A stretch of DNA of 64,000 nucleotides from CAYPAV01 sp964408805. Lineage in GTDB: Bacteria > Pseudomonadota > Alphaproteobacteria > UBA8366. Every line of letters starts with the position of its first letter. The first letter of the stretch is position 1. Location: NCBI GenBank assembly GCA_964408805.1, contig CAYPAV010000016.1:48685-112684 (forward strand). The letters run 5' to 3'. The notes below the pieces were generated by a model, which saw only the letters and a program-made list of their open reading frames with translations, did not search any database and was not told the origin of the DNA. The position numbers and the translations under genes were made by a program. This document shows, in pieces, positions 19,994-29,696 of this stretch.

Positions 19994-20149
19994 ATGCAAA
20001 AGCTTCTTTGTCTCCTCGGGGCTCATTCCTGGTTTTTTTATGAGGAATTGAGCATGAAAGGCGGGACCACTCGCGTCTTCAAGAAATGCGATTCCTGCGG
20101 CAACAAGACGCAAATCCCGGATCGTCGAAAAAATTCTCGAAAAAAATAG
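19994..20149 (+). CDS. Small zinc-ribbon-like protein, 51 residues
   Basis: A short frame with the pattern C-x3-GxHxW (CLLGAHSW) followed by C-x2-C (CDSCG), typical of tiny zinc-binding ribbon proteins in phages and bacteria, and a basic tail (RRKNSRKK). An internal ATG at 20054 carries a better ribosome site (GAGGA 7 bases upstream) and would give 31 residues but lose the first Cys/His pair. Function is unknown. The only competing frame here is an unconvincing antisense one. Confidence 0.55.
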   Translation: MQKLLCLLGAHSWFFYEELSMKGGTTRVFKKCDSCGNKTQIPDRRKNSRKK

Positions 20150-20185
20150 GCCCGTGGCCGAAGGGGCGTCGCCGGAAGCGCTCAG

Positions 20186-20977
20186 CTAATAATTAACGGA
20201 ATTCGCCGAGCCGCCATCTACGGCGATCGACTGGCCGGTCACGATATCGGCGAGCGGAGAACAGAAGAAAAGCGCCGCGGCCGCGATATCCTCGGGCTCG
20301 ATCAAGCGTCCCATGGGAATCTCCGCCACGGTATCCGCCTCTATGTCGGCGACGTCGATTCCGGCATCGCGGGCGCGTCGTTCGAAATTCCCCATCATCC
20401 GTTCGGTGGCGGTAAAGCCGGGATGAACGCAATTGATGGTGATGTTATGAGCCGCGACCTGACCGGCCAACTGCTTGGTGAAATTGGCAACACCCGCATT
20501 GACGATCCCGTTGGTGACGCGAAGCGGTGCCGCGATCCTGGCCGTCATGCCGCCGATATTGACGATCCGGCCCCAGCCGCGCGCCTTCATGTGGACCAAC
20601 GCCTCCCGCGCACACCGGATATAGGCCAACAACTTGACGTCGATGTGATATTGCCAATCCGCGTCGCTCTGTTCGTCAAAGGGGGCGCTCCGCGACGTGA
20701 CCGCGTTATTGACCAGAATATCGATCCGGCCGCCCGCGGCGGCGGATTCGGTGACGAAGCGCTCGAGATTCTCCGGCCGACTCACATCCGCCACCATCGG
20801 CCAGGCCTCGACCCCGTGTTCTCGGATGTCCGCCGCGGTCGCCTCCAGCGTCTCCGCAGTGCGCCCGCAGAGTGCCACATGGGCGCCTTCCGCTGCCAAG
20901 GCGAGGGCGATGGCCCGGCCTATTCCTCGGCTGCCGCCCGTTACCAGCGCGACACGATCCCGCAATTCGAAATCCAT
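20186..20977 (-). CDS. SDR-family protein with catalytic residues replaced
   Basis: A 263-residue short-chain dehydrogenase/reductase fold with the dinucleotide motif TGGSRGIG (13-20) and the NNA motif (90-92). The catalytic tetrad is altered: where Tyr-x3-Lys is expected the protein has Asn156-x3-Asn160 (NGIVN), and the serine position 13 residues earlier is Gly143. The C-terminal PEDIAAAALFFCSPLADIVTGQSIAVDGG is normal. It may therefore be a degenerate oxidoreductase, a binding protein, or use unusual chemistry. It stands alone between the zinc-ribbon gene and a divergent kinase. Confidence 0.85.
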   Translation of the reverse strand: MDFELRDRVALVTGGSRGIGRAIALALAAEGAHVALCGRTAETLEATAADIREHGVEAWPMVADVSRPENLERFVTESAAAGGRIDILVNNAVTSRSAPFDEQSDADWQYHIDVKLLAYIRCAREALVHMKARGWGRIVNIGGMTARIAAPLRVTNGIVNAGVANFTKQLAGQVAAHNITINCVHPGFTATERMMGNFERRARDAGIDVADIEADTVAEIPMGRLIEPEDIAAAALFFCSPLADIVTGQSIAVDGGSANSVNY

Positions 20978-21200
20978 TCGATCCCTCCGACGTCGAGTGT
21001 TGAGCGTCCCATCGAACCTTCAGAATGTCGCACCCATCACCGATCGTCCATGGCGAGGATGCTCACGAAAATTTGAATTCAAGATATTCGATGGATACCG
21101 ACGGTATTTCCAATTTGTTAACGATTCACGTTCAGGATGAGACCTGCCTGGTATCCGGATAGGCGCCGATAAGAGCGTTCGGGCAGATGGGACCACGCCG

Positions 21201-23552
21201 ATGGAAAACAGATCGAAAGCGGAACTCGTCGAGGAATTGGAGCGGCTGCGGCGCCGCGTGCAAGAATTGGAAGACGGTCGCCGCGATGCTTCCGACCCGG
21301 GTTTTCTGTCGGATGCGATCGAAGGACTCGACGCGGGCCTCGCCTATTACGATCAAGATGATCGATTGGTTTATCACAATCGACGGTTTCTCGATTTCAC
21401 CACCGGCATCCGCGACCTGATCAAGCCCGGGGTCACTTTCGAGACACTGCTTCGCGCGCGGATCGACCGAGGTCAAAATCGGGTGATCGGCGATCAAGAA
21501 GAATGGGTCCAAGAGCGGCTTCGCCGGTTCCGTTTCCCGGAAGGCCCGATCGAGAGATTCCACGAAGGCCGATGGATACGAATGGAGGAACGCGTCACGG
21601 CCAACCGCGGCGTCGTGAGTATCCGTACCGATATTCACGACCGGAAGCTGGAACAGGAGGCGTATTCCCGCGCCCGCGAGGCGGTCCGGGAAAGCGAGAA
21701 ACTACTTCAGGATTTCTTCCGAAATTCGCCTGCGACGATTTCCATCAAGGACACGGATGGACGTTACCTGGTGGTCAATGAAGGATTCGAACAACTCGTC
21801 GGCAAACCGGCCAAAGACGTGATCGGCAAGACGCTCCACGAACTGGTAGAGGAAGAATACGCGGCGGAAACAAAGACGCGGGATCGCTTGACGCTGGAGC
21901 AAACCGAGCCGATCGTCGCCGACAAACTAATAACGGATGCCACCGGCCAAACGCACATTTTCAACTCGACGAAATTCCCGATCAGCAACATCGGGGGTGG
22001 GATCGTCGGCGTGGGTTCCATCGGCTACGACGTGACCGAATTGCGGGCGTCGATGGAAGCGCTACGCCATTCCGAGGAGAAACTGGCGCGTCTCCTGGAC
22101 ATCAGCCCGGATGCCATCATCTCAGTCGACAAGGACCACCGGATCCAGCTCTTTAATCAAGGCGCCGTCAGTATCTTTGGATACGGCGAAAGCGAGGTGC
22201 TGGCCCAGCCGTTGGAAATGTTGCTTCCGGAACGATTTCGAAACAAGCACCGGGACCATCTGGAGAACTTCGCCCGTTCATCGACGGGGACGCGGCAGAT
22301 GTCCGAGCGTGGGGCGATTTCGGGCTTGCGGAAGGACGGTACCGAATTCCCGGCCGAAGCGTCGATCTCGGTCCTCGAAGAAGAGGACGGACCGACATTC
22401 AGCGTTACCTTGCGGGACATCAGCGAGCGCAAACGGGCGGAGGATAGCCTTCGCGAAAGTGCCGAGAGTTATCGCAACCTGATCGACTTCCTGCCCGTAT
22501 CTGTCACGGTTCAAGAGGCGGGAACGATCGTCTTCGTCAATGATCGCGCGAATGAACTTTATGGTGTGCAGCCGCCTGACAGCCTGATCGGAACCCAGGT
22601 CGAAAATCTGGTCCATCCCGATGAACGGGCGGGATTCCAGGACCGATACGACAGGATTTTTGACGGCGAAGGACCAATCCCCCTCGTCGAGCAACGTCGA
22701 GTGCGCCGCGACGGGACGGAGATCTATGTAGAGGCGCAACCGACCCGGATCGAATGGAACGGGAAGCCGGCGATTTTGGGTGTCCAGATCGACATCACCG
22801 AACGACAACAGGCCGAGGAAGACCGCCGTCTCGCCTTGATTCAGGCCGAACAGGCCAATCAGGCGAAGTCGGAGTTCCTGGCGACAATGAGCCATGAACT
22901 ACGCACACCGCTCAATGCCATTATCGGATTTTCGGAGATGCTGGTCGGGCAAATGTTCGGTGCGCTCGGCTCGGCGAAATATCTCGAATATGCCAATGAC
23001 ATCCATGACAGCAGCGAGCATTTGCTTCATCTCGTCAACGACATCCTCGACCTCACGGCGATCGAGGCGAGAAAACTTCATTTGGCGAAGGAGGCGCTGA
23101 ATGTTGGAGATATTGTCGCGGACTGCACGCCCGTTCTGAACGATGCGACGAGCCGCCGGAACATCATATACGCAATCGACGTCCCGGATGATTTGCCATC
23201 GCTCCAGGCGGACCGGCGCGCCCTCAAGCAAATCATGCTCAATATCCTCGCCAACGCGGTCAAGTTCACGCCGGACGGCGGCCAAATCGCGCTCAAAATC
23301 GATGTCTCGGATGGTCACCATTCAATCGAGATCAGCGACACCGGGAAGGGCATTTCAGCGGGAAATCTACCCAATCTCACCGACCCCTTCGTGCGCGTGG
23401 AGACCGACCCCTATAAGTCGCAGGACGGGCCCGGTCTCGGCCTGGCGATCGTGAAGTCGTTGGTGGACCTCCACGACGGCACGTTGGATATCAAGAGCGA
23501 ACTCGGTTCGGGAACGGCCGTCACGGTGACGCTGCCGAGCGCGCCCGCTTAG
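21201..23552 (+). CDS. Multi-PAS sensor histidine kinase
   Basis: A cytosolic kinase of 783 residues without membrane segments. Order: coiled coil (1-35), a PAS-like region (about 45-150), three PAS domains (about 165-285, 295-405, 420-530), HisKA with phospho-acceptor His565 in SHELRTPLNAIIGF, then HATPase with N-box (NILANAVKFTPDGG) and G-boxes (DTGKGI, GPGLGLAI). No receiver domain and no response regulator beside it, so it is an orphan. The last 220 residues align without gaps to the kinase core of the protein at 41054. Its stop overlaps the convergent LLM gene. Confidence 0.9.
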   Translation: MENRSKAELVEELERLRRRVQELEDGRRDASDPGFLSDAIEGLDAGLAYYDQDDRLVYHNRRFLDFTTGIRDLIKPGVTFETLLRARIDRGQNRVIGDQEEWVQERLRRFRFPEGPIERFHEGRWIRMEERVTANRGVVSIRTDIHDRKLEQEAYSRAREAVRESEKLLQDFFRNSPATISIKDTDGRYLVVNEGFEQLVGKPAKDVIGKTLHELVEEEYAAETKTRDRLTLEQTEPIVADKLITDATGQTHIFNSTKFPISNIGGGIVGVGSIGYDVTELRASMEALRHSEEKLARLLDISPDAIISVDKDHRIQLFNQGAVSIFGYGESEVLAQPLEMLLPERFRNKHRDHLENFARSSTGTRQMSERGAISGLRKDGTEFPAEASISVLEEEDGPTFSVTLRDISERKRAEDSLRESAESYRNLIDFLPVSVTVQEAGTIVFVNDRANELYGVQPPDSLIGTQVENLVHPDERAGFQDRYDRIFDGEGPIPLVEQRRVRRDGTEIYVEAQPTRIEWNGKPAILGVQIDITERQQAEEDRRLALIQAEQANQAKSEFLATMSHELRTPLNAIIGFSEMLVGQMFGALGSAKYLEYANDIHDSSEHLLHLVNDILDLTAIEARKLHLAKEALNVGDIVADCTPVLNDATSRRNIIYAIDVPDDLPSLQADRRALKQIMLNILANAVKFTPDGGQIALKIDVSDGHHSIEISDTGKGISAGNLPNLTDPFVRVETDPYKSQDGPGLGLAIVKSLVDLHDGTLDIKSELGSGTAVTVTLPSAPA

Positions 23553-24577
23553 AGGCCTTCGCGCACGCGCGGGATCACCGCCTCCGCAAACAGCTGCATC
23601 GTCTCCAGCGACAATGATTTCGGCATGCCCGCCCATTCCAGGCTGAGGACCAAGTGATTGACCCCGATCTTCGCATTGAGATCGAGAATTTGCGCGGCGA
23701 CTTCGTCGGGCGAGCCCAGCAAGAACCGGTCTCCGATCAGATCGTCGAAATCCTGACCTAGATTGTTGTCGCCCTCGGGCATCTCCTTGCTCTGGCCCCA
23801 TTGGTGATAGGCCTTGTATTTCTTTTCGAGATAGGGACGGCAGAGACGAATGGCCTCCTCTCGGGTCGCCGCAACGAAGGCCTCGCGCCGCATCGGCAAT
23901 TCGCCGGGGAAGGGTTTTCCGGCCTCGTCGAGGGCGCGTTTGTAGATCTCCATTTGGCGAATGATGGTCTCGATCTGGCTATGCGGGTTGATATACCAGC
24001 AATCGCCCATCCGGGCCGCCCGCGCCAATGCCGCGTCCGCATTCGCCCCGATCCAGATCGGCGGATGCGGGTCCTGCAAGGGTTTCGGCAGACAGGTGGC
24101 ACCGTTCAACTCGAAATGCGCGCCCTTCATGTCGACCGCATCCTCGGTCCACAGACGCTTGATCGCGATCAGGTTCTCCTCGAAGCGCTTGCCGCGTTGG
24201 TTTTTCGGCGACCCGAAGGCATCGAACTCGACATCGCGGTAACCGAGGGCGGCACCGAAGATCAGCTTCCCCCCGCACATGATGTCGAGGGTGGCGAGCT
24301 GCTCGGCGATATCGAGCGGCTTGTGAAGCGAGAGCAGGATGATCCCCGCATTGAGCCGCACATTCGGCGCCTCGGCCGAAAGGCGCGCCAGGATCGGCAA
24401 TTGCTGAAAGGCCTGAAATGGGGCGGTGCTGTAATGACTTCCCTTGGTCAGCGTATCATAACCGAGCTCGTCGGCCCGCCGCGCCAAGGCACAGAGCTCC
24501 TCGAAACGCGCATGGATATCGTCTTCCCTCGGGTATTGGCCCCGCAGCATCAATCCGAACTGAAAGTCTTTCGCCAC
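23549..24577 (-). CDS. LLM-class flavin-dependent oxidoreductase
   Basis: A 342-residue luciferase-like monooxygenase fold protein with FGLMLRGQYP at the start, GCGG-type barrel loops (CGGKLIFGAALGYRDVEFDAFG) and PHPPIWIGANADAALARAARMGD, the flavin-phosphate region. The start is GTG at 24577 with GGGAGG 7 bases upstream. Substrate unknown; reduced FMN or F420 is expected as cofactor. It is convergent with the PAS kinase, the two stop codons sharing TTAG (23549-23552). Confidence 0.87.
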   Translation of the reverse strand: MAKDFQFGLMLRGQYPREDDIHARFEELCALARRADELGYDTLTKGSHYSTAPFQAFQQLPILARLSAEAPNVRLNAGIILLSLHKPLDIAEQLATLDIMCGGKLIFGAALGYRDVEFDAFGSPKNQRGKRFEENLIAIKRLWTEDAVDMKGAHFELNGATCLPKPLQDPHPPIWIGANADAALARAARMGDCWYINPHSQIETIIRQMEIYKRALDEAGKPFPGELPMRREAFVAATREEAIRLCRPYLEKKYKAYHQWGQSKEMPEGDNNLGQDFDDLIGDRFLLGSPDEVAAQILDLNAKIGVNHLVLSLEWAGMPKSLSLETMQLFAEAVIPRVREGL

Positions 24578-24728
24578 GATCGGCCTCCCACTGTCTCACC
24601 GTCGGTCCTTGAATTGAGCTGTATCGCGCGCCGGGTGCGACCAGCCCGGATTTTGTTCGAGTTCGTGGCGGAAATTGATTTCCATCTTGCCTATGATCCT
24701 TGCACATTGGCGAGCGGAGGTGGATCGA

Positions 24729-26861
24729 TTGAAAGCAGGGGCAATATATTTCGGCTGGTTTCTGTTGGTGATGCTCGGCCTTACCGGGTCGGCCGCCGCG
24801 GCCGATCGGACGGGCGCGCGCGGCCTTTCGGACAGCACCAGCCCCTATCTTCGCCGTCACGCCGCGGACCTCGTCCAATGGCGGGGTTGGGGACCAGCCG
24901 CCTTCGCCGAGGCGGCGGCGAAAGACAGAGTGATCTTCCTTTCGATCGGCTATTCGGCCTGCCATTGGTGCCACGTAATGCAACGAGACAACTTCGCCAA
25001 TCCGAAGACGGCGGCGCTGCTGAACAAGACCTTCGTCAACATCCTGATCGATCGCGAACAATTCCCCGAGGTCGACCGCATCTATCAACACGCCGCCGAA
25101 CGCATGGGGCTGCCCTATGGCTGGCCGCTCAACTTCTTTCTGACGCCGAAAGGAATTCCCCTCTACGCCGGCACCTATTTCCCGCCAAAACCGCGCATGG
25201 GATTGCCGGCCTTCACCGTGATCGCGCGCATCGTCGCCACCAGCTATCGCCACGAGCGCGAGATCGTCGAAACCCAAGGCGCCGGTCTTGTCGCCTCCCT
25301 GCACGCCGCCATCGCCGATCAAACCGGGCGATTGAGCGAAGAGGGATTGCGGGATGCCGCCGAAAAACTGCTCGCCTCGGTCGACCGAAGAAGCGGGGGC
25401 TTCGGCGATGCCATGAAATTCACCCATTTCCCGTCGGTCACCGCCCTTTGGCGGGCCTATCTTCGTACCGGAAAGACGCGATCTCGGGAGGCCGTTGCCT
25501 TGACCCTTCGCGGCATGACGCGGGGCGGGCTCTACGACCATATCGGCGGCGGCTTCGCGCGCTTCGCCATCGATCCCGAATGGGAGATCCCGCATTTCGA
25601 GAAGATGCTCGACACCAACGCCCAGGCCGTGGAGCTGATGACGGCGGTATGGCGCGAGACCCGGGACCCCGCCCTCGAGCGCCGTATCGAGGAGACCGCG
25701 GGGTTTATCATCCGCGAACTCGGCCATAAGGGAAGTGCCTTCAAGGCGGGACTCGATTCCGATGGCGAGACGGGCGAAGGCGCCTATTACGTCTGGCGGG
25801 CGGCGGAGATCGACAAGCTGCTCGCGGCCGAGGCGCCCCTCTTCAAACAGGCCTTCGGGATCGAACCAGCGGGAAATTGGGTCGATGGACTGAACATTCT
25901 TCGCCGGACGAAGGCCGATGACGAGGCGATCGCCAAAGAATTGGGCATTCCCGTCACGGCGCTCTGGCCGCGCCTTCGCGACATGCTCGGTCGCCTGCGC
26001 GCCGCCCGGGCCAAGCGGCCCCGACCCTTCACGGACAATAAGATACTCGCCGATTGGAACGGCCGCGCGATCGCGGCCCTGGTCGAGGCGGGCCGGACCT
26101 TCGACCGGCCCGCCTGGCTCGACCGGGCGCGCAAAGCCTATGGGTTTGTCGTCAGGCATCTTTCGATCAAGGGCCGTCTCGCCCATTCCTGGTACAAAGG
26201 CATCGCCGAACCCGGCGCGCGGCTTGGCGACTATGCGGAGATGATGCGCGCCGCGCTCATCCTGCATCAGGCGACCGGCGAAGACGCCTATCTCGCCGAC
26301 GCCAAACGCTGGCTGAAGGAAGCCGCCTCGCTTCGCGACCCCGGCAAAGACGGCTATTTCCTGGTCGGGGCCGATGAAGGCGGCCCCCTGCCTCGCCTGA
26401 AGCTCGGCTTCGATGCGTTGATGCCGTCCGCCAATGCGGTCATGGCGGCCAATCTAGGGACCCTCCATCTTCTCACGGGAGACGCCCGATACCGCAAACA
26501 AGCGGAGGCGATTCTGACGCTCTTCTTTTGGGCGGCTCGACAGGAACCACTGACTTATGGCGCTCTCCTGAATGCGGGCGACCTGTTGTTGAACGGGACC
26601 CGGGTGGTGATCATCGGCCACCGTGAAGAAACTGGAACGAAGGCGCTCCTCAAGACGGCCTGGCGCACCAGCCTCGCCGGCCGCGTGATCACGAACGTTG
26701 CGTCGGATGCGGCACGCCGCCCCGCCCGCTGGATGAAGGATCTCCGACGGATCCAGGGCAAGCCCACGGCTTTCTTATGCGACGAGACGACTTGTTCGGC
26801 GCCAATGACCGACGCCGCCGCACTGCATCGCGAATTGCTGAAGTTCCGCCGTGCTAAATAG
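24729..26861 (+). CDS. Exported DUF255 thioredoxin-like/glycan-hydrolase-fold protein (YyaL type)
   Basis: About 710 residues: signal peptide (to about residue 25, GLTGSAAAADR), a thioredoxin-like domain with SACHWCHVM (Cys78, Cys81), then a long six-hairpin helical barrel (DHIGGGFARFAIDPEWEIPHFEKML, given in parts) like the human SPATA20 and bacterial YyaL proteins. The function of the family is poorly known. TTG at 24729 is chosen as start because GGAGG lies 8 bases upstream and it gives a clean signal peptide; the longer frame starts at a TTG at 24675. Confidence 0.85.
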   Translation: MKAGAIYFGWFLLVMLGLTGSAAAADRTGARGLSDSTSPYLRRHAADLVQWRGWGPAAFAEAAAKDRVIFLSIGYSACHWCHVMQRDNFANPKTAALLNKTFVNILIDREQFPEVDRIYQHAAERMGLPYGWPLNFFLTPKGIPLYAGTYFPPKPRMGLPAFTVIARIVATSYRHEREIVETQGAGLVASLHAAIADQTGRLSEEGLRDAAEKLLASVDRRSGGFGDAMKFTHFPSVTALWRAYLRTGKTRSREAVALTLRGMTRGGLYDHIGGGFARFAIDPEWEIPHFEKMLDTNAQAVELMTAVWRETRDPALERRIEETAGFIIRELGHKGSAFKAGLDSDGETGEGAYYVWRAAEIDKLLAAEAPLFKQAFGIEPAGNWVDGLNILRRTKADDEAIAKELGIPVTALWPRLRDMLGRLRAARAKRPRPFTDNKILADWNGRAIAALVEAGRTFDRPAWLDRARKAYGFVVRHLSIKGRLAHSWYKGIAEPGARLGDYAEMMRAALILHQATGEDAYLADAKRWLKEAASLRDPGKDGYFLVGADEGGPLPRLKLGFDALMPSANAVMAANLGTLHLLTGDARYRKQAEAILTLFFWAARQEPLTYGALLNAGDLLLNGTRVVIIGHREETGTKALLKTAWRTSLAGRVITNVASDAARRPARWMKDLRRIQGKPTAFLCDETTCSAPMTDAAALHRELLKFRRAK

Positions 26862-26974
26862 GCAAGAGGCGTAAGACCCATCCCGCTGGCCGATCGGCGG
26901 AATGGCGATAAGTCTGTTCTGGAAATAATTTCGTGCGATTATGCGTTCCGACGTGAAACCGGGAGAGCGGGCTC

Positions 26975-28687
26975 TTGAAGAATATCAATGACGGCGGCGA
27001 GGCGATCCTTGAGGCGTTTCGTAATCTCGACGTGGAATATGTCATTTCCTCGCCGGGCTCCGAGTGGGCACCGTTCTGGGAAGCCTTGGCGCGGCAGAAG
27101 CGGGACGGAGCCGACGGGCCCACCTATATGGATTGCGGGCACGAGATTCTCGCGGTCACCATGGCGGCGGCCTATACGAATATCACCGGGCGCATGCAGG
27201 CGGTGCTGCTCCATGCGGGTGCGGGGCTGATGCAAGGCTCGATGGCAGTCGCGGCCACGCGGGCGATGGAGACGCCGATGCTGGTAATGTCCGGCGAGAC
27301 GCTCGGCTACGGCGAAAGCGACGATTTCGATCCCGGCTCGCAATGGTATCGCAACCTCTCCACCCCCGGCGGCGCGCAGCGGCTGCTCGACCCGATGGTG
27401 AAATGGTCGCAACAGGTTCCGGCCGCCGAAACCCTCTATGAAAGCGTCCTTCGCGCCGGCGAGATGGCGCAGCGCACTCCCATGGGCCCGACCTATCTCT
27501 GCGTCTCGATGGAGACGATGATCGAGGCCTGGCCGCGCCCGGAGGTGCTGCGCAAGGTCCCGCGGGCACCGAAGCGCCAACCGACGCCGGAAGACATCAA
27601 AGAGATCGCGACCATGATCGCCCAGGCGAAGATGCCGGTGATCTCGGCCGAGAACGCGGGCCCGAGCAACGAGGCCTTCGATGCCCTGGTGGCGCTGGCG
27701 GACCGGATGGCGATCCCCGTGGTCGAGGGTCAGGGCGGCTTCTATGCCAATTTCCCGAAATCGCACGACCTTTACCTCGGAACCCTGATCAATCCTCTTC
27801 TTGACGAGACGGACCTCGTCCTCCTCGTCGAGAGCCGAGCCCCCTGGTATCCGCCGAGTAATGTGCCGCCGAACCTCCCCGTCGTCGCGATCGCGGAGAA
27901 TCCGCTGAAATCCCAGATGGTCTACCAGGTCATGAATGCGGGGCGCTATCTGGAAGGTGACCCGGCGATCACGCTTCGCCTGCTGCTGGAAGAGCTCGAC
28001 CGGCTCGGCTTCGACGAAGCGCAGGTCGAGACGCGGCGGAAACACTGGCGGGAGGCCCATGGGCGCTGGCGGGACGGCCTCCGCGCGACGGAGAAAAAGG
28101 CCGCCGGCGAGGACCACATCACCGTGCCCCATCTTATGAAGACGCTCCGCGAAGTGATGCCGGAAGAAACGAGCTATGTGGACGAGACCATCGTCCATTC
28201 GAGTACCATTCGCGACCACACGATGTGGGACGACACACAGACCTATTACCGCGCCCCGAGCGGCCTCGGCCAAGGGCTCGGCTACGCGCTCGGCGTCAAG
28301 CTGGCACTTCCGGAGCGCAATATCGTGGCGATGCTCGGCGACGGTACCTATATGTACAACCCGGTCGTACCCGCGATCGCCTTCGCCGATGAGCACGACC
28401 TGCCGCTCCTCATCATCGTTCTCAACAACATGAAATACGCGGCGATGCAGCACTTCCACGACCAGTTCTATCCGAACGGCACATCGCGCGCGGAACAGGA
28501 CTATTACGGCGTCCACATCAAGGGCCCGAAATACGAGGAGGCCGCCCAGATGGTTGACGGCTATGCGAAGCGAGTCGAGAACCCGGCCGAACTGAAAGGC
28601 GCCCTGGAAGAAGCCCTGGCCGCCATCCAGGGCGGCAAGACCGCCATCCTCAACGTGATCATGCCGGGCCAAGGAGCGCTCCGATAA
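26975..28687 (+). CDS. Thiamine-diphosphate-dependent enzyme, acetolactate-synthase-like
   Basis: A 570-residue enzyme with the three ThDP domains: N-terminal pyrimidine-binding domain with the catalytic glutamate expected in DCGHEILAVTMA, middle domain, and C-terminal pyrophosphate domain with the GDGTYMYNP...NNMKYAA signature. The start is TTG at 26975, preceded by GGGAGAG. It resembles the ALS/benzoylformate decarboxylase branch, but no small regulatory subunit is present, so acetolactate synthesis is not implied. It ends 24 bases before cobC. Confidence 0.85.
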   Translation: MKNINDGGEAILEAFRNLDVEYVISSPGSEWAPFWEALARQKRDGADGPTYMDCGHEILAVTMAAAYTNITGRMQAVLLHAGAGLMQGSMAVAATRAMETPMLVMSGETLGYGESDDFDPGSQWYRNLSTPGGAQRLLDPMVKWSQQVPAAETLYESVLRAGEMAQRTPMGPTYLCVSMETMIEAWPRPEVLRKVPRAPKRQPTPEDIKEIATMIAQAKMPVISAENAGPSNEAFDALVALADRMAIPVVEGQGGFYANFPKSHDLYLGTLINPLLDETDLVLLVESRAPWYPPSNVPPNLPVVAIAENPLKSQMVYQVMNAGRYLEGDPAITLRLLLEELDRLGFDEAQVETRRKHWREAHGRWRDGLRATEKKAAGEDHITVPHLMKTLREVMPEETSYVDETIVHSSTIRDHTMWDDTQTYYRAPSGLGQGLGYALGVKLALPERNIVAMLGDGTYMYNPVVPAIAFADEHDLPLLIIVLNNMKYAAMQHFHDQFYPNGTSRAEQDYYGVHIKGPKYEEAAQMVDGYAKRVENPAELKGALEEALAAIQGGKTAILNVIMPGQGALR

Positions 28688-28711
28688 TCGGGGTGCCGGC
28701 ATGACGATGCC

Positions 28712-29692
28712 ATGAATCACGGCGGAGATTTGGCCGCGGCCGAAGCCCGCTTCGGACGCCCGGCAGAGCAATGGCTCGATCTCTCGACCGGGATCAATCC
28801 GAACGCCTACCCGGTTCCGAGCATCGACCCGGCTCTGTTCCAAAGCCTCCCGCAAGCAACGGGCGAAGCGAAGCTGTTGGCCGCGGCCGCCGCCTACTTT
28901 CGCGCCGCACCCGAGGCGGCTCTCACCGCGGCACCCGGAACCCAGGCGCTCATTCAATGGCTACCCAGACTAAGGGCCGAGAGCCGTATCGGCGTTCTCG
29001 GCCCGACCTATGGAGAGCACGAGATCTGCTGGCGCGCCGCCGGGCACACTGTCGAGATCTTGACCGAGCTGCCGGTACATCCGGCCGTCGATGTCTGCGT
29101 GGTCGTCAATCCCAATTCGCCGGACGGCCGCCGGCACGATGCGGAAGCGCTCCAGTCCTTGGCGCGGCAATTGGCCGAAAAGGGCGGATGGCTGGTCGTC
29201 GACGAATCCTTCGCCGACCCGCATCCCGAACTTAGCCTCACCGGTTCGGCGGGGGCAGATGGGCTGATCCTCTTGCGATCCTTTGGGAAGTTCTTCGGTT
29301 TGGCGGGCCTCCGCCTTGGATTCGCGATGGGCGACACATCGATCGTGGAACCCATTCGCGGCGCGATCGGTCCTTGGGCGGTGTCCGGTCCGGCGATGGA
29401 AATCGGCGGCCGCGCGATGCGAGATTCGGAATGGATCGCCGCGACACGAGCGACCTTACGAGCGCTTGCGGAGAGATTGGACCGAATGCTCACCGATCAC
29501 GGGCTGGCGGTCATCGGCGGCACCGATCTCTTCAGGTTGGTCGAGCACGCCGATGCGAAGGACCTTTTCCGAAGGCTCGCCGAACGGGGCATCTTGACGC
29601 GCGCGTTCGATTTTCGCGACGACTGGCTCCGCTTTGGTTTCCCCGGAGGCGACGCGGATTTCGAACGTCTCGACGCCGGCTTGAGCGCGTAA
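28712..29692 (+). CDS. cobC: Threonine-phosphate decarboxylase (CobC)
   Basis: PLP enzyme that makes (R)-1-amino-2-propanol phosphate, the linker of the cobalamin nucleotide loop. The 326 residues form an aspartate-aminotransferase-type fold with NHGGDL and DLSTGINPNAYP at the N-terminus, VVNPNSPDGR, and the PLP lysine in RSFGKFFGLAGLRLGF. It is the first cobalamin gene and is convergent with cobB. It may be co-transcribed with the ThDP enzyme upstream, but a functional link is not implied. Confidence 0.9.
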   Translation: MNHGGDLAAAEARFGRPAEQWLDLSTGINPNAYPVPSIDPALFQSLPQATGEAKLLAAAAAYFRAAPEAALTAAPGTQALIQWLPRLRAESRIGVLGPTYGEHEICWRAAGHTVEILTELPVHPAVDVCVVVNPNSPDGRRHDAEALQSLARQLAEKGGWLVVDESFADPHPELSLTGSAGADGLILLRSFGKFFGLAGLRLGFAMGDTSIVEPIRGAIGPWAVSGPAMEIGGRAMRDSEWIAATRATLRALAERLDRMLTDHGLAVIGGTDLFRLVEHADAKDLFRRLAERGILTRAFDFRDDWLRFGFPGGDADFERLDAGLSA

Positions 29693-29696
29693 CCCT

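Noticed and set aside
19913..20113. Minus-strand 66-codon frame
   Set aside because: No ribosome site or motif, and it overlaps the zinc-ribbon microprotein whose Cys/His pattern is more convincing.
26939..28957. Long minus-strand frame of 672 codons
   Set aside because: Antisense to the ThDP enzyme and cobC, both well supported by motifs.
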